Positions 50,829 through 61,099 of a stretch of 64,000 bases of DNA are shown here, piece after piece. Within the stretch, counting starts at the first letter, position 1. Each line of letters starts with the position of its first letter. Position numbers and translations under genes: made by a program. Location: contig CM055098.1 in the NCBI GenBank assembly GCA_029204225.1, positions 48,570,088 through 48,634,087 on the forward strand, in the 5' to 3' direction. The notes beneath the pieces are model-generated. The model ran no database searches, was not told the origin of the DNA, and saw only the letters and a list, made by a program, of their open reading frames with translations. This DNA comes from Diphasiastrum complanatum (taxonomy: Eukaryota; Streptophyta; Lycopodiopsida; Lycopodiales; Lycopodiaceae).

Positions 50829-51670
50829 CCCTCCTTAAATGGAAATGCATAACATAACATGAAGTAACTTCTCGAAAGAGAAAAAATGTAACTTGTTGTC
50901 CGAACTTCATGTCGCCAAATAAACTTCGCATCGAAGTAGTCGAAATCTCATCCCCAATCATGTCCAACATAGAAAAGGAAAAGAATGCGTAATAATGAAG
51001 CATCAAATCGAAGGGTGAGGATTTGCATGCTCCATCCAAAGTAGGGATCCAACATAAACCCGGCAATAAGTCAAAACATGGACTTGTAATCCATCATAGG
51101 TTCCCACATCATTCGAAAAAACTTTTTACCATAAGGACAATAAAAAAGAGTACCAAACTCTTTTGACATCACATCCTCCCAAACCTTACCATCAATGACT
51201 TGCTCACATAGAATAGTCAATGTACCAACATCATGATAAAGTGTAAGTGTGAAACCAAAAAAATCAGCGAGAGGTACTGATTTAAAGAGGCATGTGCCTT
51301 CCGTTCGTAGTAAGACATTTCTTTGTTATCCTGCAAAGTCTCCAATAGCCGACAAGGAACTGTTATGGGCTGTTCAACACTTTGCTGCCCAAAGTGTTCC
51401 CAACATGGACAGATGACTGAACCTGCTGTTCAACGTCTTCATCATAAAAATTTGGCAAACTATCAAGAGATGCATCAATGATGGCGTCATCAAAGCTGTC
51501 CCTCGAAGAGGCATGGGATGACATAGAAGATTCTTCAAGTAATGAAAAATTTTCTCCAAACAAATGCTCGCTCTTAACACTTTGAACAAAAGTACTAATT
51601 GACACATGTTGACTCTCTCCTCGATTAGTACAAAAAGGTTCCAAAGACTGCTCGAATTTTTCAGCCTTTG
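50829..51670 (-). pseudogene. Copia Y 3' portion with an unrecognised extra segment, left copy
   Basis: The minus frame 51686-51363 encodes LAKAEKFEQSLEPFCTNRGE, then QHVSISTFVQSVKSEHLFGE and MSSHASSRDSFDDAIIDASL. Almost the same segment sits at 54496-54735 on the plus strand. Here it is fused directly behind the integrase fragment RIFGC. Farther on are traces of the start of the reverse transcriptase (VWEDVMSKEF) and a tail (SSPFDLMLHYYAFF) also seen at 59045. Reverse transcriptase and RNase H are deleted. Confidence 0.75.
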
Positions 51671-52411
51671 CTAAAACACCATGCAACCAAAGATGCGTAA
51701 GTGAGAAACAGTAGGCTTCTTACCATACCAAACTTCATAAGGAGCTAATACCTTCAATGCTTTAGCAGGACACCGATTACTAATGTAAGCCGCCGTTATA
51801 ACCACTTCAGCCCAAAACTTGTGAGGTAGGCCCTTTGCCTTGAGCATGCATCGAGCCATCTCCATGATAGTGCGATTTTTTCTTTCGGCAACACCATTTT
51901 GTTGAGGTGTGTAAGGAGTTGTCATTCGATGATGGACACCTTTGCTTTGAAGATAAGTATCGAACGTATTCTTTATATATTCCCCTCCTCGGTCGGTACG
52001 TAAGATCTTCAAAGAGTGCCCAAACTGGTTTTCTATCATTGCTAGAAAATCCTTAAAGCGTTGAAAAACTTCAGATTTTGCCTTCATAGGATCAATCCAT
52101 GTAAATCTTGAAAGGTCATCAATAAAAGTAACAAAGTACTTACACCTTCCAATGGATTCGGTCCTCATTGGACCGCATACATCACTATGAACCAAATCAA
52201 ATTTGCCATCAACTCGAATAGTTCCATCAATTGGACAATCTTGCCTTTGAAATTTTCCAAGTATGCATCCTTCGCATACATGTCCTTCGGGATGCTCAAT
52301 ATTAAGAATGTCTTTAACCATATTGAATCTCTTCAACACCTTCAAGCTAGCAAAGTTGAGATGTCCAAGCTCATCTTCAGCTTTACAAGTTGCTGTTTTT
52401 TTATCTATTGA
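51671..52411 (-). pseudogene. Copia Y GAG_pre-integrase and integrase, left copy
   Basis: An open minus frame gives LGHLNFASLKVL, the zinc-binding CEGCILGK, then the core with HSDVCGPM, FVTFIDDLSRFTW, LRTDRGGEYI and QQNGVAERKN, supplying the catalytic D, D and E, and ends at HLRIFGC. The catalytic core is intact, unlike its neighbours. It stops at a head-to-head junction with the plus-strand copy near 52411. Confidence 0.92.
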
Positions 52412-53171
52412 TTGGGTGATTGATAGCGGTGCCACACACCATATGACTTATCACAAAGAATTCTTCACAAAGCTTGTAAAAGTGCATGATGGAAGCAAAG
52501 TTCAAGGTGTTGATAACACCTCTTATCCTATCAAAGGTATAGGATTGATCCCCGTTATCTTACCCAATGGTGAGGAGAAGTACATTCGTAATGTACTTTA
52601 TGTTCCAAAAATTAAAAAGAATCTCTTTCGGTCTTTACAATTATGAACCAAGGATTGGTTGTGGAATTCAAAGAAGACAAATGTCTTATCACCATAAGGA
52701 ACAATCCACCACGTAATGTTCCCGAAGCAATGGTCATAAGAGATCTCTTTGGGTGAGCGAAGAGCTTCATCATCTTTTTGTCTTGTTGCATCAAGTTCAC
52801 ATTCTTTGGAGTTGGCTGAATTATGGCATGCTAGTGTTTCCTGTTGAAAAACCAGCAAGATTTGAAGTGGCAGAAATCTCGTCTTGAGGAGAGATAAAGA
52901 TTATCCTCCTTTCCAAATTGTTGTTCCAAAGTAATGATTGCGGTACTTGTATCGTTACCTTTCTCTTTTTCCTTTGCAAGCCTCTTCCTATATTCTTTGA
53001 TGTGATGCCCAAACTTCTTGCAATAGTGGCACTTACCCGTCTTCTTGGAGCCTTGATCTTGAGCTTCCTTAGCTTTTTGAAAATGCTTTGTGTGATTGAA
53101 TAGTTAAGATCCTGGATCCTTTTTGGTTTAAGCTTCATTTGAAGTCTACCTATTTGTGAGCATTCTGTTTT
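52411..53171 (+). pseudogene. Copia Y protease (plus strand) joined to an inverted gag zinc-knuckle piece
   Basis: Plus strand 52411-52646 encodes the protease start VIDSGATHHMTYHKEFF, followed by IRNVLYVPKIKKNLF. From about 52740 to 53100 the coding sense switches to the minus strand, which shows the gag zinc knuckle CHYCKKFGHHIKEYRKR (the final Cys is Tyr). The segment is therefore a mosaic of two orientations. Confidence 0.75.
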
Positions 53172-54735
53172 TTGTGCAGAGATCAACCACCTATTTCATT
53201 ACTTGTTGAGCAAATTGCATGTGGAGTATTGCAATCTATCTTTAAGGATTTTCTAGCAATGATAGAAAACCAATTTGGGCACTCTTTGAAGATCTTACGT
53301 ACCGACCGAGGAGGGGAATATATAAAGAATACGTTCGGTACTTATCTTCAAAGCAAAGGTATCCATCATCAAATGACAACCCCTTACACACCTCAACAAA
53401 ATGGTGTTGCCAAAAGAAAGAATCACACTATCATGGAGATGGCTCAATGCATGCTCAAGGCAAAGGGCCTACCTCACAAGCTTTGGGTTGAAGCGGTTAT
53501 AACGGCGGCTTACATTAGTAATCGGTGTCCTACTAAAGCCTTGAAAGTATTAACTCCTTATGAAGTTTGGTATGGTAAAAAGCCTATTGTTTCTCACTTA
53601 CGCATCTTTGGTTGCACGGCTTATGCTTTCATTCCCGATAAGCTAAGAACCAAGCTTGATGATAAAGGAGGTAAATGCATATTTGTTGGCTATAGTAGCG
53701 AAAGCAAGGGTTATAGGTTGTTTAATATGGATACTAATAAAATCATAGTGAGTCATGATGTTCATTTTGATGAAAAGACCTCCTATGATGTTGTGCCCAC
53801 TCATGTCATGAAAGGAAACTTCCCCCATGATGCATACGTTGAAATTTTTCCAGATTTGGTTTTGCCATCTAATCATGAAGAGGAGGGACTGTCATCTACT
53901 TCTAGTGGACAGCCCACTACTTCCATTTTGCAGCCCATAGTTCATCAAGAAGAACCTATTTATGGTGAAGAGCAGCTTGTTGAAGACATTGGACAGTAAG
54001 GTCCAAGTTCGGAAAACATTGGACAGCAAGGTCCAAATTCGGAACACTTTGGACAGCAAAGTGTTGACAAAGGTAAGGCCGTTGGACAGCCCAAACCAGT
54101 CCCTAAATGATTGTTGCAGACTTTGCAGGACAGCAAAATGGATCATTTCTATGAAGGGAAGACTCGTGTCTCTACTAAATCAATAAAATTTGCTGATTTT
54201 TCTGATTTTGCTCTTATTTCTATTGAGGATGGTGCAGTAGAGCCTGTTTTTTATGAGCAGGCCAGAGGAGTAAAATGTTGAGAGGATGCGATGCAAGAGG
54301 AGTACAACTCACTCATGAAGAACCACACTTAGGTTCTTGTTGATCTTCAACATGGGGCTAGAATCTTCATCTCTCAACAACGATACATTGAGCAGATGTT
54401 AAAGCAATCTTCTTTTTTCAAGTCATCGCAAGTTAATGCATGCAATGGATGCATTAGTGAAAAGTTTCATGCGACACCTTTTCAATTTGATGTTTTAGCA
54501 AAGGCTGAAAAATTCGAGCACTCTTTGGAACCTTTTTGTACTAATCGAGGAGGGAGTCAACACGTGTCAATTAGTACTTTTGTTCAAAGTGTTAAGAGTG
54601 AGCATTTGTTTGGAGAAAAATTTTCATTATTTGAAGAATCTTCTATGTCATCCCATGCCTCTTCGAGGGACAGCTTTGATGACGCCATCGTTGATGCATC
54701 TCTTGATAGTTTGCCAAAATTTTATGAACCTTCTG
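53172..54735 (+). pseudogene. Copia Y integrase and truncated pol with extra segment, right copy
   Basis: The frame 53172-53999 begins inside the integrase core (KDFLAMIENQFGHSLKILRT, RTDRGGEYI, QQNGVAKRKN) and runs through RIFGCTAYAF and the region before the reverse transcriptase (HDVHFDE). In QNGVAKRKN the Glu of the usual AER is Lys, so the catalytic E is lost. After the stop at 53997 come EDAMQEEYNSLMKNHT, a large deletion of the reverse transcriptase, then SQQRYIEQMLKQ and the same unrecognised segment as in the left copy (54496-54735: AKAEKFEHSLEPF onward). Element X interrupts it near 54741. Confidence 0.9.
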
Positions 54736-55396
54736 GGTTTCAGTGTTCGGTAAAAGCGCCAGTTGTAAGGCCGCTTCAAAATTTTTAAGTTGGCACATAG
54801 CTGAGGGTCGTATCTCGGGACGCCACCGGTATGTCATCGGGACCATTCGGTCCCTGGCGCCAGCGGTATGCTGTCGGGACCATTTGGTCCAGGAACTGGT
54901 TGTCTCCATATATGTCGCGGCTTGTGGTTTTGAGTATTCCTTGCATGAACGTGAATGGGTTAAGCTCTTGGGGAACGGGCTCTAACCTGTCGGCTGAGTT
55001 GGATGGCTTGCTTGGGTGGAAGTTACCTGTTTATGGCTGTCCAGTCTGGCATGGCGCCAAGTTGGCTTCCAGCGCTCGTGACGAAGCTTTCAGTTGGTTA
55101 AGTCTTATGTAAGTCAGACCGCTTGCTTGGAATGGATGTTACTCGTTTATAACGAAGCTTCGAGTTGGTTAAGTTTGATGTATGTCGAGCGGCTTGCTTG
55201 GAGGGAAGTCACCCACATCGGGACCCCCGATCTGGCATGGCGCCAAGTTGGATCTCGATGTTGGTTTTCGGAACTACAAGTTGGTTAAGTCTGATCGTTG
55301 TTGGCGAGTTGGCTGCTTGTATGTCAAGTGGGTTTCGATGGCAAGAGTTGAAGGCTGGGAAGCTAAGTCGTGGTTCCCGGCTCCCTTTGGGATGCC

Positions 55397-55400
<4 letters not shown>

Positions 55401-55445
<45 letters not shown>
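55401..55445. repeat. (CT)n microsatellite inside the 5' LTR of element X
   Basis: About 22 CT units, directly after GGGATGCCTGCG. It is absent at the matching place in the other LTR (59038), where the junction with copia Y lies. Confidence 0.95.
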
Positions 55446-55447
<2 letters not shown>

Positions 55448-55502
55448 GGATGATATGTCATTAGAACTAACCCTATTATGCTTAGTTTACAACTCAACGG
55501 AA

Positions 55503-55513
55503 GTATCAGAGCC
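55503..55513 (+). promoter_or_regulatory. Primer-binding site of element X, right copy
   Basis: GTATCAGAGCC preceded by AA instead of TG; the left copy keeps TGGTATTAGAGCC. Both are followed by (A/G)ACTGGCC(A/G)GTCAGCTATG. Confidence 0.75.
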
Positions 55514-55588
55514 GACTGGCCGGTCAGCTATGTGGATCTCACGGAAATGGCCACGGTTTGGGGTTCATCAAGACAACTGTTGTGCAAG

Positions 55589-55978
55589 GTGCTGCCCACA
55601 GTGTAAGCACGGGTGCGTCCACGGTCGGGGTGGTTGGCAGAACGGGGGACTTGATGAGTCAAGGTGCTGCCCTTGAGGTGTAAGCACGGTCAGTTCTCAC
55701 GATTCGGGCCTGGCGCTGTCTGCACATAGGACAGATGAGGCAGTGTGCTGCCATTAGGTTGGTGTAAGCACGGTCTGTGCCTTGTGGGGTGCGGGGCGAC
55801 ATATTCGAACTGTACGGGTTAACCATTGATACAGAGATGCTGCTCAAATTCAGGTGTAAAGCACGGGTGGTTAGCTGCCGGTGCGGGATAGCTGCCGATC
55901 GTTTAGCTATAAGGGCTATCGACCAAAAAGTGGTGGGGCGTGACTGAGGCAATGTGCTGCTTAATGGTGAAAGCACGG
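55589..55978 (+). repeat. Five irregular stem-loop repeats in the leader of element X
   Basis: GTGCTGC or ATGCTGC, a 7-17 base spacer, then TAAGCACGG, AAAGCACGG or GAAAGCACGG at 55589-55612, 55664-55689, 55745-55773, 55836-55867 and 55954-55978. GTGCT can pair with AGCAC in each. Related motifs lie in the inverted left copy at about 50168, 50241 and 49991, some with GTGCTGCC changed to GTGTTGCC. Confidence 0.75.
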
Positions 55979-57837
55979 ATAGTTGGAGGGGTGTCCTATG
56001 TGGGCTGATTCTGTGATCGATTTGTATGGGCGCGGCCAGGCAAAGGTCCGTTGGCAGGACCATCTCAAAGGGGGACTTTGTCTTTGTTACTTGTTAGTAA
56101 ACCTGCCTGAGTGTCTTACTTGTATGTATTCGTGGTGAGTCTTAGTACTCGTGCTTTGCCTGGTTTGCATGATTGCTTGTGATACAAGGAGCTGATGGCT
56201 CGAGAAGGAACCTTTCTTTTGAAGGCTGATACCATCAAACAAAGAGGACTACAGAATCTGTGGGGCGGATTTGCAGTTCAAGTACGCGCACGTGAACGGC
56301 AACGAAACGACTCAATGTTTGCAAAGGATGGATGGCTAGCTTGTTTCTTGGGTTAGTTTCATTTGTGACAACGCCCACCAGACGCAAGCAGGAAGTCAAA
56401 AGTTGGAAAGGGCAATTTCAGGGGAGATATTCTATGGAGCAGTTGGTCTTCATTTTGGGACGGCCACCTTCGAAACTGAAACTCACTGAGCATGGGTGAT
56501 ATCCAGTATCAGTTGGGTTTTTTTCCTCAAAGGGGAAAGACTAGGATCCTCTTCAGAGATTGGCAACAAATTGGATCGAGCCATAATCCTAGCGATGGGA
56601 AGCAAAGTGTTGGAAAGGCTTTTTGTCCGAAGAACTCTACTCTAAGTCCGATCAGCTGATTTTATAAGTGGAGGGGAACTATCACACACACCTCTCTCTT
56701 GGGGCAAATTTTGAATGAAAGTTGATCAAAACGGGGGCAAATTCAAGGTGACCTAGCCATACTCACACGAGGAGACTGGCGAACTTTGGACCTAATAAGT
56801 TGACAAGTTTTTGTTGTGGAAAGGAAAGCTTGTTATAGGCTTTCTCTGAACCAGCAATGATGAGGAAACATATGAGTACGCTGGCTTGTGTTACGTGTAA
56901 GGCAGCTGATCAATGAAGAAACTGTGAAAGTTGAGTCTTGCATGAGAGACTTGGTATTTCGAACGGACGCTAAGGGACAGTTCGCGTTGAGATCGGACTA
57001 GTGCAAACGCTGGGTGCATGTGTCTGATTCAAAGAGAGCTACTTGAAGCCAAGCTCGATGTACACTTCTGGTTTTGACTGTGAGGCAACTGACCAGTGAT
57101 GGAATTGTGAAAGTCAAGTTTTGGCGACAGACATGGTGCTTCAAACAAACGCGAAGAGATAGTTCGTATGCGGATCAAACTAGTGCGACCCTTTGGCTCT
57201 CCACGAGGTCAATGGTTACATTTGGGCTGATTCAAAGAGCTACTTCAAGCTAAGTGAGAGGTGCATTGCGGAGTACTCAATCTTTGCCACTTAAAGAGCC
57301 AAGATGGAAAAGTATCAAGATCAGGCTGGGACAAGGAGAGAAATCAAGGTGCAGAAGCAACAAGGCACGGAGTGGACCATAAAGTGGGCAATCAAACGAT
57401 AAATCCTTTGGCTAGGGAGCCTTGATACCTGTGCGGAACTGATCAAATCTGGAGCTCAAGGAGCTCAACACAAAGTGCATCAAGGACAAATCAGGAGCTC
57501 AAAGGAGTTCCAAAGTCAAAAAGTCAGAAGTGACAAGGGCGAACATTTCACAGAAAGGCCTCTGTCACCAGTTAATAAGGTTCTTGGGTTTTACGTAAGC
57601 GATATAAAATCTACGCTTTTCCCAGACAAAGAGATATTTTCAAGTTATGTAATTTTTCAGTACAAAGAGCTGAGCCTCCGACTTGTGGTGTGCCAGCTTC
57701 AATGTTAATAAAAAGTGGCCAGTCAATTGAGTACTGTGCCAAGTAGCTTAAATGTATATATTTATTTTAATTGGGAGACACCTTTACTTTAATCTGACAT
57801 CTGATGAGGACATCAGATTTTATAAAGGTGGGGTGGA

Positions 57838-58380
57838 TGTTGTAAAGCTAACTTCATAAGCTTTACTTCCGGCACCACTGGCGCCAGCATTGTCCCCGGC
57901 GCCAGCAGCGCCCCTGCTGCTCCCGGCGCCGGCGCCACTGTGACCAGAATCCAACCGGCGCCAAGTTCCTATGGCTGAAAATCTTTGATCGGTTCTAGCG
58001 AAGTCCAGAGAGCTCAGATCGATGTGCAATCACCACACCTCACACGATCTAGGCATGATTAAAGGAAGCCTGGGGATCAATAAAATCTAGAGAGAGAAAA
58101 TGACTTTCTAGAAAAAGAAAATCCTAGAGAGAGAAAAACGTGCTTTACCAGCCTAGGTAGAGTGCTTGGTATGAGGGGGGTGCCGAATCCCACCAATACT
58201 ATAGGGGAGTGCGAGTTGCGACTCAGGGCGAGCTCCAACCAAGTCTCAGCCTCCCTTGCTGGAATGTTGTCATGGCTCTCGCCTTGGCATGCTAGCGCCC
58301 CAAAGACTAGGGTCGGTCACACACTTGAAATGTAACCTTCTCAGATTTATCAATAAAGTGGGATTTTCCTCAAACTGACA
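57838..58380 (+). repeat. First part of the 3' LTR of element X
   Basis: Starts TGTTGTAAAGC just after the purine tract. Within its first 130 bp are five GGCGCC palindromes (57881-57965), a GC-rich island in an AT-rich region. An AATAAA lies at about 58350. It continues into the shared LTR unit at 58381. Confidence 0.7.
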
Positions 58381-59038
58381 GTGTTCGGTAAAAGCGCCAG
58401 TTGTAAGGCCGCTTCAAAATTTTTAAGTTGGCACATAGCTGAGGGTCGTATCCCGGGACGCCAGCGGTATGCCGTAGGGACCATTCGGTCCGTGGCGCCA
58501 GCGGTATGCTGTTGGGACCATTTGGTCCAGGAACTGATTGTCTCCATATCTGTCGCGGCTTGTGGTTCTGAGTGTTCCTTGCATGAACGTGAATGGGTTA
58601 AGCTCTTGGGGAACGGGCTCTAACCTGTCGGCTGAGTTGGATGGCTTGCTTGGGTGGAAGTTACCTGTTTATGGCTGTCCAGTCTGGCATGGCGCCAGGT
58701 TGGCTTCCAGCGCTCGTGACGAAGCTTTCAGTTGGTTAAGTCTGATGTAAGTCAGACCGCTTGCTTGGAATGGATGTTACTCGTTTGTAACGAAGCTTCG
58801 AGCTGGTTAAGTTTGATGTATGTCAGGCGGCTTGCTTGGAGGGAAGTCACGCACATCGGGACCCCCGATCTGGCATGGCGCCAGGTTGGATCTCAATGTT
58901 GATTTTCGGAACTTCAAGTTGGTTAAGTCTGATCGTTGTTGGCGAGTTGGCTGCTTGTATGTCAAGTGGGTTTGGATGGCAAGAGTTGAAGGCTGGGAAG
59001 CTAAGTCGTGGTTCCCGACTCCCTTTGGGATGCCTGCG

Positions 59039-59239
59039 ATACACAAATCCTCACCCTTCGACTTGATGCTTCATTATTACGCATTCTTTTCCTTTTATAT
59101 GTTGGACATGATTGGGGATGAGATTTCGACTACTTCGGTGCGAAGTTTATTTGGCAACATGAAGTTCGGACAGCAAGTTGCATTTTTCTCTTTCGAGAAG
59201 TTACTTCATGTTATGTTATGCATTTCCATTTAAGGAGGG
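59039..59239 (+). pseudogene. Copia Y 3' internal end, right copy
   Basis: Encodes KSSPFDLMLHYYAFFSF and sequence matching 50831-51030 of the left copy, and ends with the purine tract AAGGAGGG before the LTR. It resumes copia Y after the insertion of element X. Confidence 0.75.
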
Positions 59240-59715
59240 TGTTGGAATGTAAATGGAATTGACTACATTACCATAGGTTACTTTGACCCAAAAGGTTGAG
59301 AGTTGTGTAACCATGGTCATTTATTATATTAGGCCTACTAAACTTAGAGTTAGCTAAGTTAGTATGAAATTAACTTGGTAGGGACTCATGGGTCCACTAG
59401 GCCTAATTGTGACATTAAGTACCCCAACTTGACATATTGGAGGTACCTTATTCTTTCTATGTAGCTTATAAAAAGTTGGATAGTCAATAGTCAAGTAGTT
59501 GGATAGCCAATAGTCATGAAGTTAGATAGTCATCTTGTATATATATGTGTGCATCCCATTTGTATGAGACACTTTTGTAAGCAATACTGACTATTCTCCT
59601 TGGCTGTCCACGAGTTTCTACAAGAGGGTTTCTAGCCATCTCTCTCTTTCTTTTGAGAATGCTTTGTGTGATTGAATAGTTAAGATCTTGCATCCTTAGG
59701 CTTCTATTTCCTACA
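59240..59715 (+). repeat. 3' LTR of copia element Y, right copy
   Basis: TGTTGGAATGTAAATGG to TATTTCCTACA, 476 bp, preceded by AAGGAGGG. Matches 50345-50828 in inverted orientation. It holds a local tandem repeat of TTGGATAGTCAATAGTCAAG type at about 59475-59530. Confidence 0.9.
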
Positions 59716-59883
59716 GCGCCATGCCAGATCGGGTGTCCCGACGTGGGTAACTTCCTTCCAAGCAAGCCGCCCGACTTTCATCAAACTTAACCAACTTGAA
59801 GCTTCGTTAGCCGTCTGACTTACATCAAACTTAACTAGCTCAAAGCTTCGTCACGAGTGCTTGAAGCCAACCTGGCGCCACAC

Positions 59884-60022
59884 TATAGCTTCACAAATCG
59901 TTGATTTGAGGGCGACGAATCGGCAATTTATGAATCAAATCGGAACCGGCCGATTCAAATCAGCTAGGGACCCGAATCGGTTCTAGTTGAATTTACAGCG
60001 AGGGCCGATTCATGCCTCATTT

Positions 60023-60093
<71 letters not shown>

Positions 60094-60310
60094 AGGTAAT
60101 AGGGAGTTTAAGACGATTCGAATCAGTTTTAGTTAGACGAATTGGACATGAAACATTACTTGCATGCTTAATATACAATGTACAACCTAATTTCTAGTTT
60201 ATAGATCCTGAAATTCATGCCTAGATATCCTAAGCAAAAAAAATTTCAAACATGTCCGATTTGGGCGGTCGGAATCGATTTGAACTGGTCGAATCGGACA
60301 TGAAACTATA
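59884..60310. mobile_element. hAT-like MITE, 427 bp
   Basis: Starts TATAGCTTCA and ends TGAAACTATA, 10-bp terminal inverted repeats with one mismatch. The flanks are CGCCACAC (59876-59883) and TGCCACAC (60311-60318), an 8-bp target duplication with one mismatch, the length made by hAT transposases. Many AATCGG/CCGATT motifs lie near both ends. No coding capacity. It carries a long (GA)n tract (60025-60090). Confidence 0.7.
60025..60090. repeat. (GA)n microsatellite inside the MITE
   Basis: About 33 GA units without interruption. Confidence 0.97.
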
Positions 60311-60712
60311 TGCCACACTAGACTAGACAACCATAAACAGGTAACTTCCACCCAAGCAATCAACCAACAGGTTAGAGCCCATTCCCAAGAGCTTAACCAA
60401 GTTTACATTCACACAAGGAACACTCAGAACCACAAGTCGCAACAAATATGAAGACAGCCAAATTCTGGACCGAATGGTCCCGACAGCATACCATTGGCAT
60501 CCCGAACCGAATGGTTCCGACGACATACCTTTGGCATCGCAGGATGTGACCCTCAAGATCAAAAAGATTTAAAGTGGCCTTACAACTGGCACTTTTACCG
60601 AACACTAAAACCCAAAAGGTAATCAGAGCCAGTTTGAGAAAGATCCAATTTATTGATAAGTCTAAGATACATCTCAAGTGAGTGACCGACCCTAGTCTCT
60701 GGGGCAACACAA

Positions 60713-61099
60713 AAAACGATGCACAATCGAAGGAGTTACAATATTTTTTACAAAAGTTGTCCTCATAGTTCAATTCTAGCAATTTGGCCACTAATTTCAC
60801 AATCCTGACCAAATTCATCACTGTCTGTTGCTGCCAAACACCTCATGCTAGTGATTACTACTTCGAGCAGGAGCTTCGATTTGCTAGCTATGGTGTCTCC
60901 TTCAGTATGACTCAACCGCTTTTCTTAGAATTCGCCTTGATTCTGGCTATAGCACTCTCTACGTCAACAAGGCTTTAATACCATGAAAAGGACCAAATAC
61001 AAAGGCATGCTACAAATCATGAGCTAATCGACCACCATAGCTTATAGAAAGAACGAGCAACAAAACTATACACCAAACTCCAAGTCGGCATAGATAAAA
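60713..61099. other. Spacer with a primer-site-like motif on the minus strand
   Basis: GGCTTTAATACCA at about 60973-60985 is the complement of TGGTATTAAAGCC, a weak match to the tRNA-iMet primer site. An LTR to its right could not be delimited. No coding sequence is recognised. Confidence 0.4.

Larger units (their letters stand above)
54741..59038 (+). mobile_element. Non-coding LTR element X, right copy, nested in copia Y
   Basis: Partial 5' LTR (about 54741-55496), primer site (GTATCAGAGCC, 55503-55513), non-coding interior (55514-57837), purine tract (AAAGGTGGGGTGGA) and partial 3' LTR (57838-59038). The unit from TGTTCGGTAAAAGC to GGGATGCCTGCG is present in both LTRs (54749-55400 and 58381-59038). 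The full LTR is inferred to be about 1.3 kb. Frames inside (for example 55182-55676) are not conserved between copies, and no gag or pol motif was found, so it is a LARD-like non-autonomous element. An AATAAA at about 58350 could serve as poly(A) signal. Confidence 0.8.
59716..60712 (-). repeat. Third LTR fragment of element X, inverted and split by a MITE
   Basis: 59716-59883 and 60311-60712, read on the minus strand, match the X LTR unit (TGTTCGGTAAAAGTGCC near 60600, CAGTTGTAAGGCC, and AAGTTACCTGTTTATGG-type sequence). The order also extends into the earlier LTR part (CTAGGGTCGGTCAC at about 60690). It abuts the Y LTR end without spacer. Confidence 0.75.

Noticed and set aside
55182-55676. 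A 164-codon frame in element X
   Set aside because: It crosses the (CT)n tract and primer site and is not kept in the other copies of X.
60614-60630. GGTAATCAGAGCC on the plus strand as a primer site for an element in the opposite direction
   Set aside because: It has an extra base compared with the tRNA-iMet site and lies inside sequence shared by X LTR copies; more likely chance.
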